Below are positions 47,787 through 59,211 of a stretch of 64,000 nt of DNA, piece after piece. The position numbers and the translations under genes are program-made. Each line of letters starts with the position of its first letter. Positions within the stretch are counted from its first letter, which is position 1. The stretch spans positions 125,867,053 through 125,931,052 of the forward strand of contig NC_092859.1 in assembly GCF_032062135.1 (NCBI RefSeq). Reading direction: 5' to 3'. The stretch comes from Pyxicephalus adspersus (lineage: Eukaryota > Chordata > Amphibia > Anura > Pyxicephalidae). Under the pieces are notes generated by a model, which was not told the origin of the DNA, ran no database searches, and worked only from the letters and a program-made list of their open reading frames with translations.

Positions 47787-48979
47787 CTGTAAAAACAATG
47801 AAACATACAAAATGTGTTGTCAAATTTGTCAAGTTTGTTCTCAATTTATTATCCTAGTGATAAGTGCTGAAAATCCTAGCTCACTTCATCAATCCAGTGG
47901 GTTGAACCCAGGTTAGGGCTACCAGCTACCTGACTTGAAGCTGGTTGGTTTTTGTATTTAAGAAAAAATTTGTTAATAGGGAACCTGTCACCAATTTACA
48001 AAATTGACGGTAAATGCACAGAACATTTTTTACACTACTTCCCTACATATGTAGAGGAAGAGCAAACGGCAATAAAGGAAGTGAGTATAAAAAAGTATCA
48101 CATAAATTACTTGGTGTGCTTGGTCTGCTCACACTTTTAAAATAATGGCACCCAACAATGGTCTCAATTCTTTGGATGCTTGGACAAGAGAGGCATTTAC
48201 AGGCATTAAATGCAAATTATAAAAGGAAGAAACCCTCATTGGATGCTTGTAATTGTCTTCCTTAAAAAATGTATCTACAAAGCAAACATTGGGAATACAT
48301 TTCTAAGCAGAAAGTTTAATAATAGGTGAAACACTTTACAAGAATCTATTGGGATGCTTTCCAAAGATCTCACAGCAGACTTTTGATGAGTAAGGGTTGG
48401 TTAGAGGAATGGATGGGCCTCAATTACCACTTGTCATCATCTAAGTCATTAATAAGAGTGAGAGACCACACTTCATAATGATATAAAGGTTATACAAAGT
48501 TATCACAATAGTGTTGGAGAAGCCAGTAAAGGAAAATCTGAAGCAAATATTCATGCAAGTAGAGGATGGTAGTATGGAACAGAAGAGCAGTTACACTTGC
48601 AGTCACAACATATTACTTTTATTATATGATTTTAAAGTGTAAGAGGCATTCTTTCTGCTGACCGCCACAATAATGTACGGTGAGCTGTGCCCATAGTAAT
48701 TATATAGCAGAGGTTTCTTGAAGACCTAAAAGATAATTCCAGGGTTCCCTTATGCTAAAAAGCTTGCGAAAATCTGCCTTAGATAATTACTTAAAGAATT
48801 TTTGGCACACCTAACAGACACAACATTCACTATTTTTCCTCAGAGAATAGTATGAGAAAATACGGATTTACTAATTGCATTTTCCTGGAGAATTGCAAGC
48901 ACTATAACTTTTCAAGAACATTGTTTAATACTTATGGGAACCTTTACGTATACTGCAATAACGCTAATACAATTCTTAC

Positions 48980-49098
48980 TTGGTCTGCAAGTCCATTTAT
49001 TGTTGATAAATATGGAGCAGGATAGGTTGCAAAGATATGAGCTGTGGCATTTGGACCATCCACTGTAAAAACGCCACCAGTGTACTTCATTAATGAAT
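48980..49098 (-). CDS. AQP10: Aquaglyceroporin, exon 4
   Basis: This 119-bp exon runs from a GTTTTTGCAG acceptor to a GACCAA|GTAAGA donor. It encodes the extracellular loop C and the start of segment 4: DSLMKYTGGVFTVDGPNATA, then HIFATYPAPYLSTINGLADQ. The YTGG-TV-GP order and NG--DQ are AQP10-like; NATAHIFATYPAPYLS is AQP9-like. NAT is a possible N-glycosylation site in an extracellular loop. Confidence 0.95.
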
Positions 49099-49208
49099 CT
49101 GCAAAAACAAAAACGGGAACACATCTATGATCATGTTTCTTCATTCCCCATCAGTAATCTGTGATTTTAAAAAAAATCTCTAATAGGCTTGATCATTCCC
49201 TTACACAC

Positions 49209-49410
49209 AGGCCTAATTTATCAAAGCTCTCCAAGGCTGGAGAAGGTACACTTTCATCAGTGAAGCTGGGTGATCCAGCAAACCTGGAAAGGATTTCATC
49301 AAAGTAATTTGCTATTTTCTAGCAAATATTTAAAAACCAGATCCATTCCAGGTTTGCTGGATAAAAGTGTATCATCTCCAGCCTTGGAGAGCTTTAATAA
49401 ATCAGGCCCA
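49209..49410. repeat. Palindromic GGCCTGATTTA repeat in intron 3
   Basis: It runs from GGCCTAATTTATCAAAGCTC to GCTTTAATAAATCAGGCCC, with CTCCAAGGCTGGAGAAGG mirrored by CTCCAGCCTTGGAGAG. It lies between aquaporin exons 4 and 3 and is followed by a TA run at 49420-49443. Confidence 0.88.
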
Positions 49411-49653
49411 AACACACAACACATATATATATATATATATATACACATACTTTAAAATTGTCATAATTAGCCACAATACAAAACTAGGGGCATATAGGAG
49501 GTCAAAGGGCCAGCAAAGGAAGCCAAAATCACAGAAAAGGGCAGAAAAGCAATATGAGAATATACTGAATGATTAAACTCCAAAAGGAGCCAGTACTGAA
49601 CTATTTACTCAGTACTGTATCCTATTTACTGAGATTTCACATAATGTACCTAC

Positions 49654-49791
49654 CATAATAGACACCAAAAACTAAAGCAGAACCAGTGATGGCACCCAAA
49701 AACTGTGCACTGACATAGAAGGGAAGCTTGACCCATTCTAATCTTCCAGTTATACACATGGCAAATGAAACTGCAGGATTAATGTGGCCCC
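49654..49791 (-). CDS. AQP10: Aquaglyceroporin, exon 3 with first NPA box
   Basis: The 138-bp exon begins after TCATTTTAG, completes the Gly codon split from exon 2, and ends TATTATG|GTAGGT in phase 1. It encodes GGHINPAVSFAMCITGRLEW, with NPA at 49772-49780, then VKLPFYVSAQFLGAITGSAL. CI-GRL-WVKLP agrees with AQP10, whereas GGHINPAVS and FYV-AQFLGA agree with AQP9. It is part of the pore-forming loop B and segment 3. Confidence 0.95.
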
Positions 49792-50844
49792 CTAAAATGA
49801 CAAAAAAACATGTTAACATTCAGTCAATACTATTATACCAAAGTTCATTATAGCTGTTTTTATCCCCAAAAAAATACACATTTGCTTTTTTTTTTTATTT
49901 ACATTTCTGTTTACAAAGTCTTATATTGCCAGTATTACCTCAAGCTACAGGGCAATAAAATCCAATCTACACTAATTACTTCCTAAATTGCACAAATGTA
50001 AACTGCTGCTAATTAAGTTTTGATATTGTTCTGTAGATTGTCCCTACTGTAGGTAAGGGAGTTACTGTAAGACTAATTATGTTCTTGCCTCTGGGTATTT
50101 GGTGGCCTCCTTGGTATTTATTATGCTGTAAATCTGACCTATTCATAGCAATCATAATTTTGTAACAAATTAATTAGTGATCTCTTGCAACATATCAGAA
50201 TACGAGAAAGAAAGATGCTTGTTTCACACTATTTTGGAGAAAAGTGAACAACTTTTATCTTTTTGTTAGCAACTAGAGAGAAATACCAAGATTGTATTTC
50301 ATGTTTTTTGGCATCTGATGTACTGTTTTGCTCCCACAAACAGAATTGCAGTTGATGGTGCACTGGCTTGAAATGATATTCAGCGGAGGAATGTTAATAC
50401 TTTAAACAAAATGAGAATTAGAAGAATTCATTACCTTCACTGGTACCAGGAAAGAAGCTGAGTATTTGATATCTTTATATATCACTCATGGTATGCTAGA
50501 AACAGATTGCCAAAAAGTGTTTGGTACAATCTGTTATTTCCTAAGTTTCTGCTAGGTTTAAGAAGCCTTGTTGTCATCAATTTACTGGAAGCCAAAGCGG
50601 AACTAAACCCAGGACAACTCACCTGTCCGCGTCCCTGCATACTTCTCTTTTTCCTCATCCTAACGATCTTTGGCTATCCTAATTGGTCAGGATTTTCCCA
50701 ACAACCAAAAATTCAACCGCAGCCTCAACCTCGACAACCTGGAGTGATCAGGCAGCTAAACCGCATTATTACAGAAGGGACATCGCCTATCCTTTTTTGT
50801 ACTAATAACATGTCTGATCATACAAATGTTAAAGTGGAAAACCT

Positions 50845-50997
50845 CCTAGATTGTAAGCTTTTCGGGGCAGGGTCCTTCCCTTCTCCTTTGTCACTGTCTG
50901 TACCAGTCTGTCATTTGCAACCCCAATTGCAATTACAATTTAATGTACAGCACTGCATAATATGTTGGTGCTATATAAATACTGTTTAATAATAATA
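50845..50997 (+). repeat. Retroposon 3' end with AAT tail, plus strand
   Basis: CTCCTAGATTGTAAGCTTTT, CTGTCATTTGCAACCCC and GTTGGTGCTATATAAATACT end in TAATAATAATA. This is the sense-orientation counterpart of the copies at 8575-8800 and 45447-45720 and fixes their polarity. Confidence 0.8.
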
Positions 50998-53900
50998 GCA
51001 CAACCAGGATGGCCTGCCATTGTTGATCATAATCTTCTTATAAAATGTTAGTTTTTTAGTTATGTTGATGCTAGCTAGTCTTTGCCATGTACAATGATGC
51101 AGAGCAAATGTATACTTAGTAACAATAGTAACGTGTTTTATCTGTGATTTAAGAAACAAAGGCAAGTAACTAACATTTTAGGTCAGTAACTATAGGACTC
51201 CTATTATCATTTTTCCATAAAAGAGTCCAGGAAAAGTTCAACAAATTTTTATAACCAATTATAGTTTTACTGAAACTGCTGTATGATGGCATGCAGTCAC
51301 TTGATGCAGTAATTCTAAATTTGCACTTAGCCAATGCTTTTGCAGTGTGTGATAAAATCACTATAACACAGCAAACAAAGATCTTGCTGGGCTTTGTGAA
51401 TCCTTTATTACTGTATTATTCTGCAGGTGAATATCTTCATGGAAACTACTGTTCTCAGACTCCTAACTGCATGTTAGTTCCGGGGTAATGAAATGCTTCC
51501 TTATGATGTGAATGCCATAGAACTAATTTGTAGCTTTTATACATTAATCTACATTAATCTACGTCAGCACCATCACTAAAATTATTATCTTTACCTATAC
51601 TGTATTATGCGATAGAATGTTTGTACATGTATTTGCAATGATTTCTTTTTAACAATGCATTATAAAAAACATACAGCAATGTTAAAGCTAGGTAAGCAGA
51701 CTTGTTTCCTATATATGATGAATCAGTTATGCAAAGACAACAAAGGGGGGTAACTATAGTAACTGCAGCCCATGCGACTTTCATGAGGCCATCGGAACAG
51801 AGGGCCAAGTTTTCTGAGCAAAAAACATTCCCTCAAGGCTATTCTGTCTCTCTGCATAATACTTGATGTAGACAGCACTAGTACTTGGCAAACAAACACG
51901 ATAAAATAAAAGAGGGAAAGGGAAGCTTTTAACATTGAGAGTGGGGGCTATAAAGGCTCTTTAACTACTTGGCTTACTTACTTCTACTTAAACCTAAATA
52001 TGCATATTTTGTTAATGCATGTTATAAAACCAAATGATTCCACATCCCTAAAATGACCAGAGCAACTACTGTCATCACCCTCCCCCACTGATCTCTTTAT
52101 GAGACATTTTGGAAAAAAGAGCAGAGCTATGTGTAGTGTCCAAATAAACTATTCACAGCCCACAAAAATAGTTTATAATAGATTATTGTCCGGGAAGGAT
52201 TGGAAACCTTTGATTGGAAGGGGGAGCAGACTCAAGCAATAAGCTTTCGAAACAAAAAACGATTTCTATGAGCTACAGAAAGGGTGCCATGCAAAGTGGC
52301 TCATGATGCTGCACTGGTTGGTGGGTATGGTGAAAGGGTTATTTTCTAACTGATGTTATTATAACATACTTTTACATCTTCCAGCGCCAGCAATTTTGCA
52401 GCTCTCAGTTTTCAGGAACATGACATCTCAGAGAAAGTTGGTGCTGGAAGAATAACTACAGGTCTGACCCGGTTTAACAAGCTGGCAGGTCATGCCTAAC
52501 ATCTGTCAATGACTTCGGGCCTGGTTGATGTCTCATTGGTGAGGGAGAAGGTAGAGGGACAATAATGTCTCATTGGTGAGGTATTTCTACAGGGCCACCT
52601 AGTAAATCTTATTTGTACTGGTCTGGGTTACAAATGCCCCCAACCCAGTTCACTCCTGCCCAGTGTAAAAGTTTCCACTGCCTCCAGACACAGAAACTGT
52701 GTTTTTTATTAAATTAGTTAATAGCCATACAGGATATACTATCTTCTTTGCGTGCACCAAATGCCTTTCAAACCCAGATATTTAGTAAACTTCAACAAGT
52801 ATTGGGTATTGCTCAGCTTACAGCATTGCCTCCCACACACTGTATGAGCACATTGGCATTTCTGGCCAGGCTAAATTTGTACGCAGACAGAAAGCAAATA
52901 AATGAAAGGTGAGGGCCAGGGCAGCACAGAGGAGGAGCAGGACAATTAATGTAGTCCACCAGACAGGAAATGATATGGGCTCAAGATACCTACACAACTT
53001 CTAATGCTTGTTGTGTGAAGTCACAGTGTGCATGGAAATAGAAATAATTATTTTCAGCTCAAGAGAAGATTTTCTTCAGGTGTGCAAGAGGAAAGGTAAG
53101 CTACAGTTCAGTTTTATGGTAGCATTGACCGTGTCACTGTTTTGTACATATCCTATGCAGAAATTAATTCCACCTACAGAAAGCTGCAGGAGGCCAGGAG
53201 ACAAGACCAGTCATGCTGCAAAAGCAGAGATAGCTACAGTGTCTGATCCTTTTTTACTGGAGTTGTTTATAGCTGGATTACTTGCAGAGAACTGGAAGGA
53301 ATCTATAAAGCACCCCAAAAGTAAAAAAAAAATTCCCCTGGTTATTGTAGTTAAATAATATTTGTTCAGTCAGTATTTCAACTTTATCTAGGGGGTTTAA
53401 CACCTGCTCAGTTTAGTTAGAGTAGTAAACATTGTTTTGCATGCCTAATAAATGTGTGTTCTGTACTAAATCTATTGTCCTTATACATCTATATATTATA
53501 CTTTTTATCACACTGTACTTTTCCAAGGTACTGTATATTAACATATAATTTTCTAACTATTTATACATGACTAGTAATACCATAGATTTCAGCTCTAGAG
53601 GTTTTGTAAGTTTTGAATTGTTGGAACTGGCCTTGATGAGCTCATTTTCTGTTTGCTTGCTCTTAAGGTCATTTTTCGTTCTAACAAATAAACACAGATA
53701 ATATACAAGTCTACACTTTTCTGCTTGATGTAGACTAGAGAGATGTATTGTTAGGCATGTATGTGGATGTTAATAAAGGGTCTTTATTAGAGAAAAGGTA
53801 TCTTGCACTTGATGCATTAACTTAATATTAAAAGGAACCCAAGTCTACTATAGACTTTGAATGCAGGAGATAGATTTTGTCATTGTTTCTATGATCTGTT

Positions 53901-54159
53901 TTTTTTTTACTACTTTCAAAGTAAAAAAAATAGTGCAGTAAATACACAGCTGAATCATTTCTGTCCATATTGTCCTGATATATACACTACTTACATAAAT
54001 ACAGAGTTGGTGGAGTGTCCTGTTTATGTGCCCTTCTTTAAAAACAGCAGAAGCAGACTGATAATGTTATCCTTCTGCCCACATTGCTCACTTCTCCTAC
54101 AAACATCTTATCAACACATTTGGAAATAGCTCACCTGATTGGCTCTCTGGCCTGCCACT

Positions 54160-54290
54160 TCTACTATGTGGGAGGAAACTTACATAAACAAGAGAACAAG
54201 GGGAGAACCTGCAAACTCCATGCAGATTGTGTCCTAAGATTCAATCCTGGGACCCAGTGCTAAACCCTAAGCAACCATTCCGCTCATACC
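54160..54290. repeat. Interspersed repeat (GGAGGAAACTTACATAAAC)
   Basis: GGGGAGAACCTGCAAACTCC, ATGCAGATTGTGTCC and ATCCTGGGACCCAGTGCTAA are words of a dispersed retroposon-like repeat widespread in fish and amphibians. Assignment is from memory. Confidence 0.6.
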
Positions 54291-55810
54291 TGCATTTTCC
54301 TTTCAGAGTGTCCAAAACCTAGGTTGTTCTATTGTGTAGAACACTTGTTAACACTTTACTCAAACAAACAACCTTGTTAACCCTCCATTACATTACTGGA
54401 TCAGGCCATAGCCATGGCCAACAGCTAAAAACAAATCTGTTGTGTTCTCTCTATTTTATGCTGCAATCATAGATTCTGGATTGGCAATTCTTACAAATTT
54501 AAAAAGTTTATAGCAGATGCAATTAAGATGTGAAAACATAAAATGCATCTATAATACACAAGCAGATCTGCTGTCTATTTTACTGAAAATGAACCAATCA
54601 AAATTTTGATAGATAATCGAAAGATGGAAGTCCCAAAACACTGAGCACATGTACAAGATTCTGCCCATCTGATTACTTTTTGAGAATCGAAAGCTAGTAA
54701 ATTCCAGTCAATTAATTTTAATCAAAAGTTACCAACATGCATGAATTTCTGAAATCTCTTAATATTGGTCAGCTAAATAATTCCCTTTAGGTTCACTTCA
54801 GATCTAATTGTTTTATCAAATCAAAATAATCTGCCCTGACGTACTAACTAAAGTAAAAAATAGGTAATTTATAAAACGTGATTAAAAGAACAAAAAGGAA
54901 CATATGATAATATCAGTTTGTTTTGTAAAATATATGTATTCTGACCATAGTTTTGCCTTCTCTAATACAGATCACTGAGCCTTAGAGATTAGGAATGGCC
55001 CTCTTCATAGGAACCCGAAAGATCTATTACCTTCACTTTATTGTATGCTTGTCTCTCAAAGTGTGAATTACTACTGCTTAACTGCCTGTTATATAACCAA
55101 GTGCTTTCACATTATTGCAAATCCAATTTATATGCATCTAAGTGATACACAGGCCCTAAAACATCGCCCCTTCCATTCATAAATGCAATTAGATTTTTGA
55201 CTGCCTTTGATCTCTGAACTCTGTTATTGAACAGCAGCTGGAGAGGTTATAGGAATCTTGACATAGATTATTCTGTCACCTATAAGACACCTGACTTATC
55301 TTATAAAAAATTCACATTCAGCTACGGCGCAAATGTTCTCTCTTAAAAGCCCAGACCAATTCTTATACATTCCAACTGACCACTCTTTTAACTGTGATAA
55401 TTGTCTCGCTAGCACCGGGTGCGGGATGACTCACTATGCTAAATACATCACTCGTAAGGAGGGCAGTAATGATATCATCTCCCATTATTTAATAAAAGCA
55501 AGGGGAACTTGTTCAGAAGTAACTAGCATACAGCTAAAGGCAAATCAAAGGTAATGTTTTCTTGGGTAATCTTAAATTATAAATATTGCTGACATAAATC
55601 ATACAAATGTTGCTGTATTTATCAGGCAGTATGATACATTTTCAGCTCTCTTAGACATCTGTAATTATCCTAGGGTTCTTGAAGAAGACTATAATTATTT
55701 ACACTTATTGTAAAAGAAGTGATTAGTTGCCATAAAGCAACATCAGTTTTTGGTTGTGCATTGACAGCGAAGCATAAAAGCTTTAAAATGATTTATTTTT
55801 TGTTTTAGAC

Positions 55811-55990
55811 CAGTGTTTCTTGATCTTTTTAACATGGGGAGACCTTTGAAACAACTTTCAGGTCTTTAAAGAAACCCCACTGCAATTACTATATCCACAG
55901 CTTGTATGGTTGTCAATGGGAAGAATAGCTCTTACATTGCTGGGCATTTGGAAGAATGTGAAAGCATGATCTAATCTTCTTTTATCTCAA
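55811..55990. repeat. hAT-like MITE fragment
   Basis: CCAGTGTTTCTTGATCTTTT, TCTTACATTGCTGGGCATTT and GGAAGAATGTGA follow the element at 43055-43315; the right end is missing. Confidence 0.65.
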
Positions 55991-58900
55991 GATTGGGAAT
56001 TTCTATTGCTTTTATTACAGTGACTCCACCACAGATACTGCTGAATCCCAAATACCCCAATGCTTTTATTTCTGTCCTAAATAGGAGGCAATAAAGCTCC
56101 TCTGGGTCTACTGACCTCTTTAGAATCCTGTTTGGTCTGCATAATATGCTTCTTGCAAGGAGAGGTATTGAAACCCTGATCTATATTACAGAGACACCCA
56201 ATTTCGAAGCATTCTGCAACATGCAGAAAAGCTTCCAACACTTTATTTGCTGACTTTAGGTGATGAAAAAAGCTTACAACATTACTAACAGATCAGTTTC
56301 CTCCAAACAGGGCACTGTCCAGACACAAAACTAAGCATTATTGCTCAAGACCTTGAAGCACAATATACAATTGAACAGAATACCTGGGTCTATGGACCTT
56401 AACTGACCTGGGGGCGTCCATCCATACCATATCCCAAACTGATCTTACATGCAACAGCAATGCACCTAAATGTAAACTGCATTTACCCATTGACACCCAA
56501 GTCCAAAGCTTACTAACACAAACCCTTACTTTGCTAAAGTTACTACATTTCACTATGTATATTTTGCAATTTAAACAAGTGGCTATTCTGGCTAAAGGTG
56601 TCAAATCTAGAATGTGCTTGCAACCTCTGTACCCATTGCAAACAATTTGAGGAATCTTATATCTCTAGAAATGTAATACATTTATTTAAAATGGGATTGC
56701 ACTACATATGATGTTCATTTAAAGCTATTTTGCGCAATATATTGGAGTTGAATGTTATTTATCTGACCAAAACACTATTCTGTTTACTCATACACACAAA
56801 CACTGATGTCCTAAATATGATAACAAAATAGCCTGAGAACCGCACCACCTGTCTGGAGAACATTGTTTTCCCCTTTGACTGTTCATGTGCAATTTATTGA
56901 CAGAACAGAGTGTGTTAAAATTACCCAGGTGGAACAATGCAAAGTAATGTGTATAAATAGTTTTAATATGCCTATAAATTAGACATATGAGCTTGTTTTG
57001 GATCTTAGTTTCCCATTGTAAATTTAGGAGCTGATCAATACTTATTTGGATACTGAATGCCTAGGATGGTAGATGTAGTTGTAGCCTGTCTGTGTATGCA
57101 GTCTTCCGTCAACCTGAAATGTCTTGGAACTGTATTAAGTTAATCTGTCAAATATGGCTAAGCGTTCAATAATGACTCAAAGCCCAAGAACAGGTGGAGC
57201 TGGGCAGTATTGGTTTTAGTTTTGAACGTTTCATGTGGCCATTACAGATAAAAAAAGTTGGGACTTTGGTAAATTAATCCCTTTGTCCTTTTGCATTTTC
57301 CTAGACCGAGTTGGGTTATAATATAATAGGTTAATACATATACTGTACTGTTGTTTTTTTTTACATATTGTGTGTTCTTGCCATTCACTTTCTGATCCAG
57401 AAACACCACTGAAAGTAAGTGAAAGTTTCTACTAAGCATAGAGAAATTTCGTCTTAGTTATCCCTGAAACAGAATTATCTTTTTTTACCATTCACATCTT
57501 GTTCTAACAACCAGAATACTTTTTGGATTTTCCAATACTTTTTGTCCCAGTACCAGTTCCATATTTGATCCAAAACTAAACATTTTTTTGGCTTTTGATA
57601 CATTTTGCACATCACATCAAACTGTCAACCAGATGATTTTTGTTTAGCCTGAAGCTTTCCGGTTGGCATCTGATGATAACTATTTTGTAACAAGTGTTTG
57701 TTCAATAAAGGTCATGTTGTGAAAACATTTGCTACTTGTTCTAACCTATGTCTCCACTCATGATTGCTTGTGTGCTCTTAATTAATTTGTCCAATGATAT
57801 TCCCCATTGTAATATAATCCTGGCACAAATGGTGTGTTGCACAAACTAAGGATTTTGTTCCAACATGCAGGGTATGAAGGTTGAAGTGAAGGTTGCTTGT
57901 TTTAATAAAAGCTGAACATGGTTCGATTAATTGTTGAATGTTAACCTAATATGTTGTTTTAAAGTGTCTGTCAATAGATTATTGCCAGTGTCAATGGGCT
58001 TTAGGCTTGAAATAAATACATTTCTTTAAAACAGTCCATTCTTTTAGATCTTGCAGTTACATTTGACCTCCTTATGAACAATATTTTCCTTCTGCAAGTT
58101 GATTTTATATTTATATAGACCTGCTTGGTAAAAAGAAAAAAAAGCTAGACAACACAGGCCCTTACAAAAAAAAAAAAATGTATTGCTATGACTTGAAAAT
58201 GATCAGATACAGCTATACTAGAAGTAGTAATAAGGCAATAATGATTTCAGTGATAGTACAAAGGACTGTGAACATGCAAATGGTATACTATTTTCCACTT
58301 TAAGTGTAACTTTAGGAAAAATAGTTTTTCTTTCTTTTTGTTTTGGATAAAGAGGAAGAGTAAGAGAATTTTTCTAGAGAAATGCAACACATTATGTGCA
58401 CAATAATACATAATTTCAACATAGAGACATAGAGATAATTGTTCTTATTCATCCCCTTCATAAAGGAAGCTATGTTTAATCCAAATTTCAGTTTGTTTTA
58501 TATAGGAGTTAAGTAAAACTTTTTGTGCTGGATTTCTGTAGTATATTTATGAATATTTGACGGTGCCATGGTTGGCCAGACATTGCAGTACAGATTCGTG
58601 ACTGTACCTTTTTAATTGCCTATACAATACATTTAGGATTTTCCTTTTTTGTTCACTTTTTCGTTCCATTGGCAATGGTCAACAGGGGAAATTGGAAGGA
58701 TTAAACTCCCCTGTAGGGGCACAGGCAGCAATGAAAGCGTGACAGAGGTTCTAGGGGTTCCCTGTATTTGAGAAGATTAGGGAACTTTAATCCTCTATGT
58801 GTCCACTGAAAGCCATGGTGGCCATTGCCACTGAGAATGAAAAGGCAGTGAAATCCAAAATGACACCAGAAGAAGTGATGGAAACTCTTCTAATTGGAAC

Positions 58901-59084
58901 ACTTGTTTAAGAACTTCCCCTTATTTTTTTGAAATTTTCTCTTTTTTTGCATTTCCAGGAGAAGAAGCTAATGAAAATTAAGAAATAACCTGGCAGGGGA
59001 TCGTAATCCAAAATTAGAAAAAAGTTTGAGCTATGCATAAATTTTGGTACAATGCACGGCTAACAGCAAATAGTTTTTCCTTAC

Positions 59085-59211
59085 CAGATACTCCTCCAGT
59101 AGCATAGATTGCCATAGTCACTGCCATTGCAAAGCCAAGATTATTAGTCAAGAATCCTCCAGCCTTTCCATCACTGAGAACTGAAGATGCTACACACGAG
59201 CAGCCTAAGGT
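59085..59211 (-). CDS. AQP10: Aquaglyceroporin, exon 2
   Basis: This 127-bp exon starts after TTTATGCAG in phase 0 and ends GTATCTG|GTAAGG in phase 1. It encodes TLGCSCVASSVLSDGKAGGF and LTNNLGFAMAVTMAIYATGG, then VSG, covering the end of segment 1 and segment 2. The GC-CVA core is AQP9/AQP3-like. With exons 3-6 it gives 777 coding bases, leaving about 40 residues for exon 1, normal for this family of roughly 300 residues. The protein would be a plasma-membrane channel for water, glycerol and similar small solutes. The choice of AQP10 over AQP9 rests on exons 4-5 and the TTC24-like neighbour and is about 65 % secure; membership of the AQP3/7/9/10 clade is near certain. Confidence 0.93.

Larger units (their letters stand above)
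49792..59084. other. Aquaporin intron 2 (about 9.3 kb)
   Basis: The intron holds a TTAA-type fragment starting CAAAGCGGAACTAAACCCAG (50590-50830), a plus-strand retroposon end (50845-50997), an interspersed repeat at 54160-54290 and a hAT-like fragment at 55811-55990. Between these, 51000-54150 and 56000-59080 contain no exon or repeat that I can support. Confidence 0.8.

Noticed and set aside
53008..53358. 116-codon plus-strand frame in aquaporin intron 2
   Set aside because: No splice context, no recognisable domain, and it is antisense within an intron.
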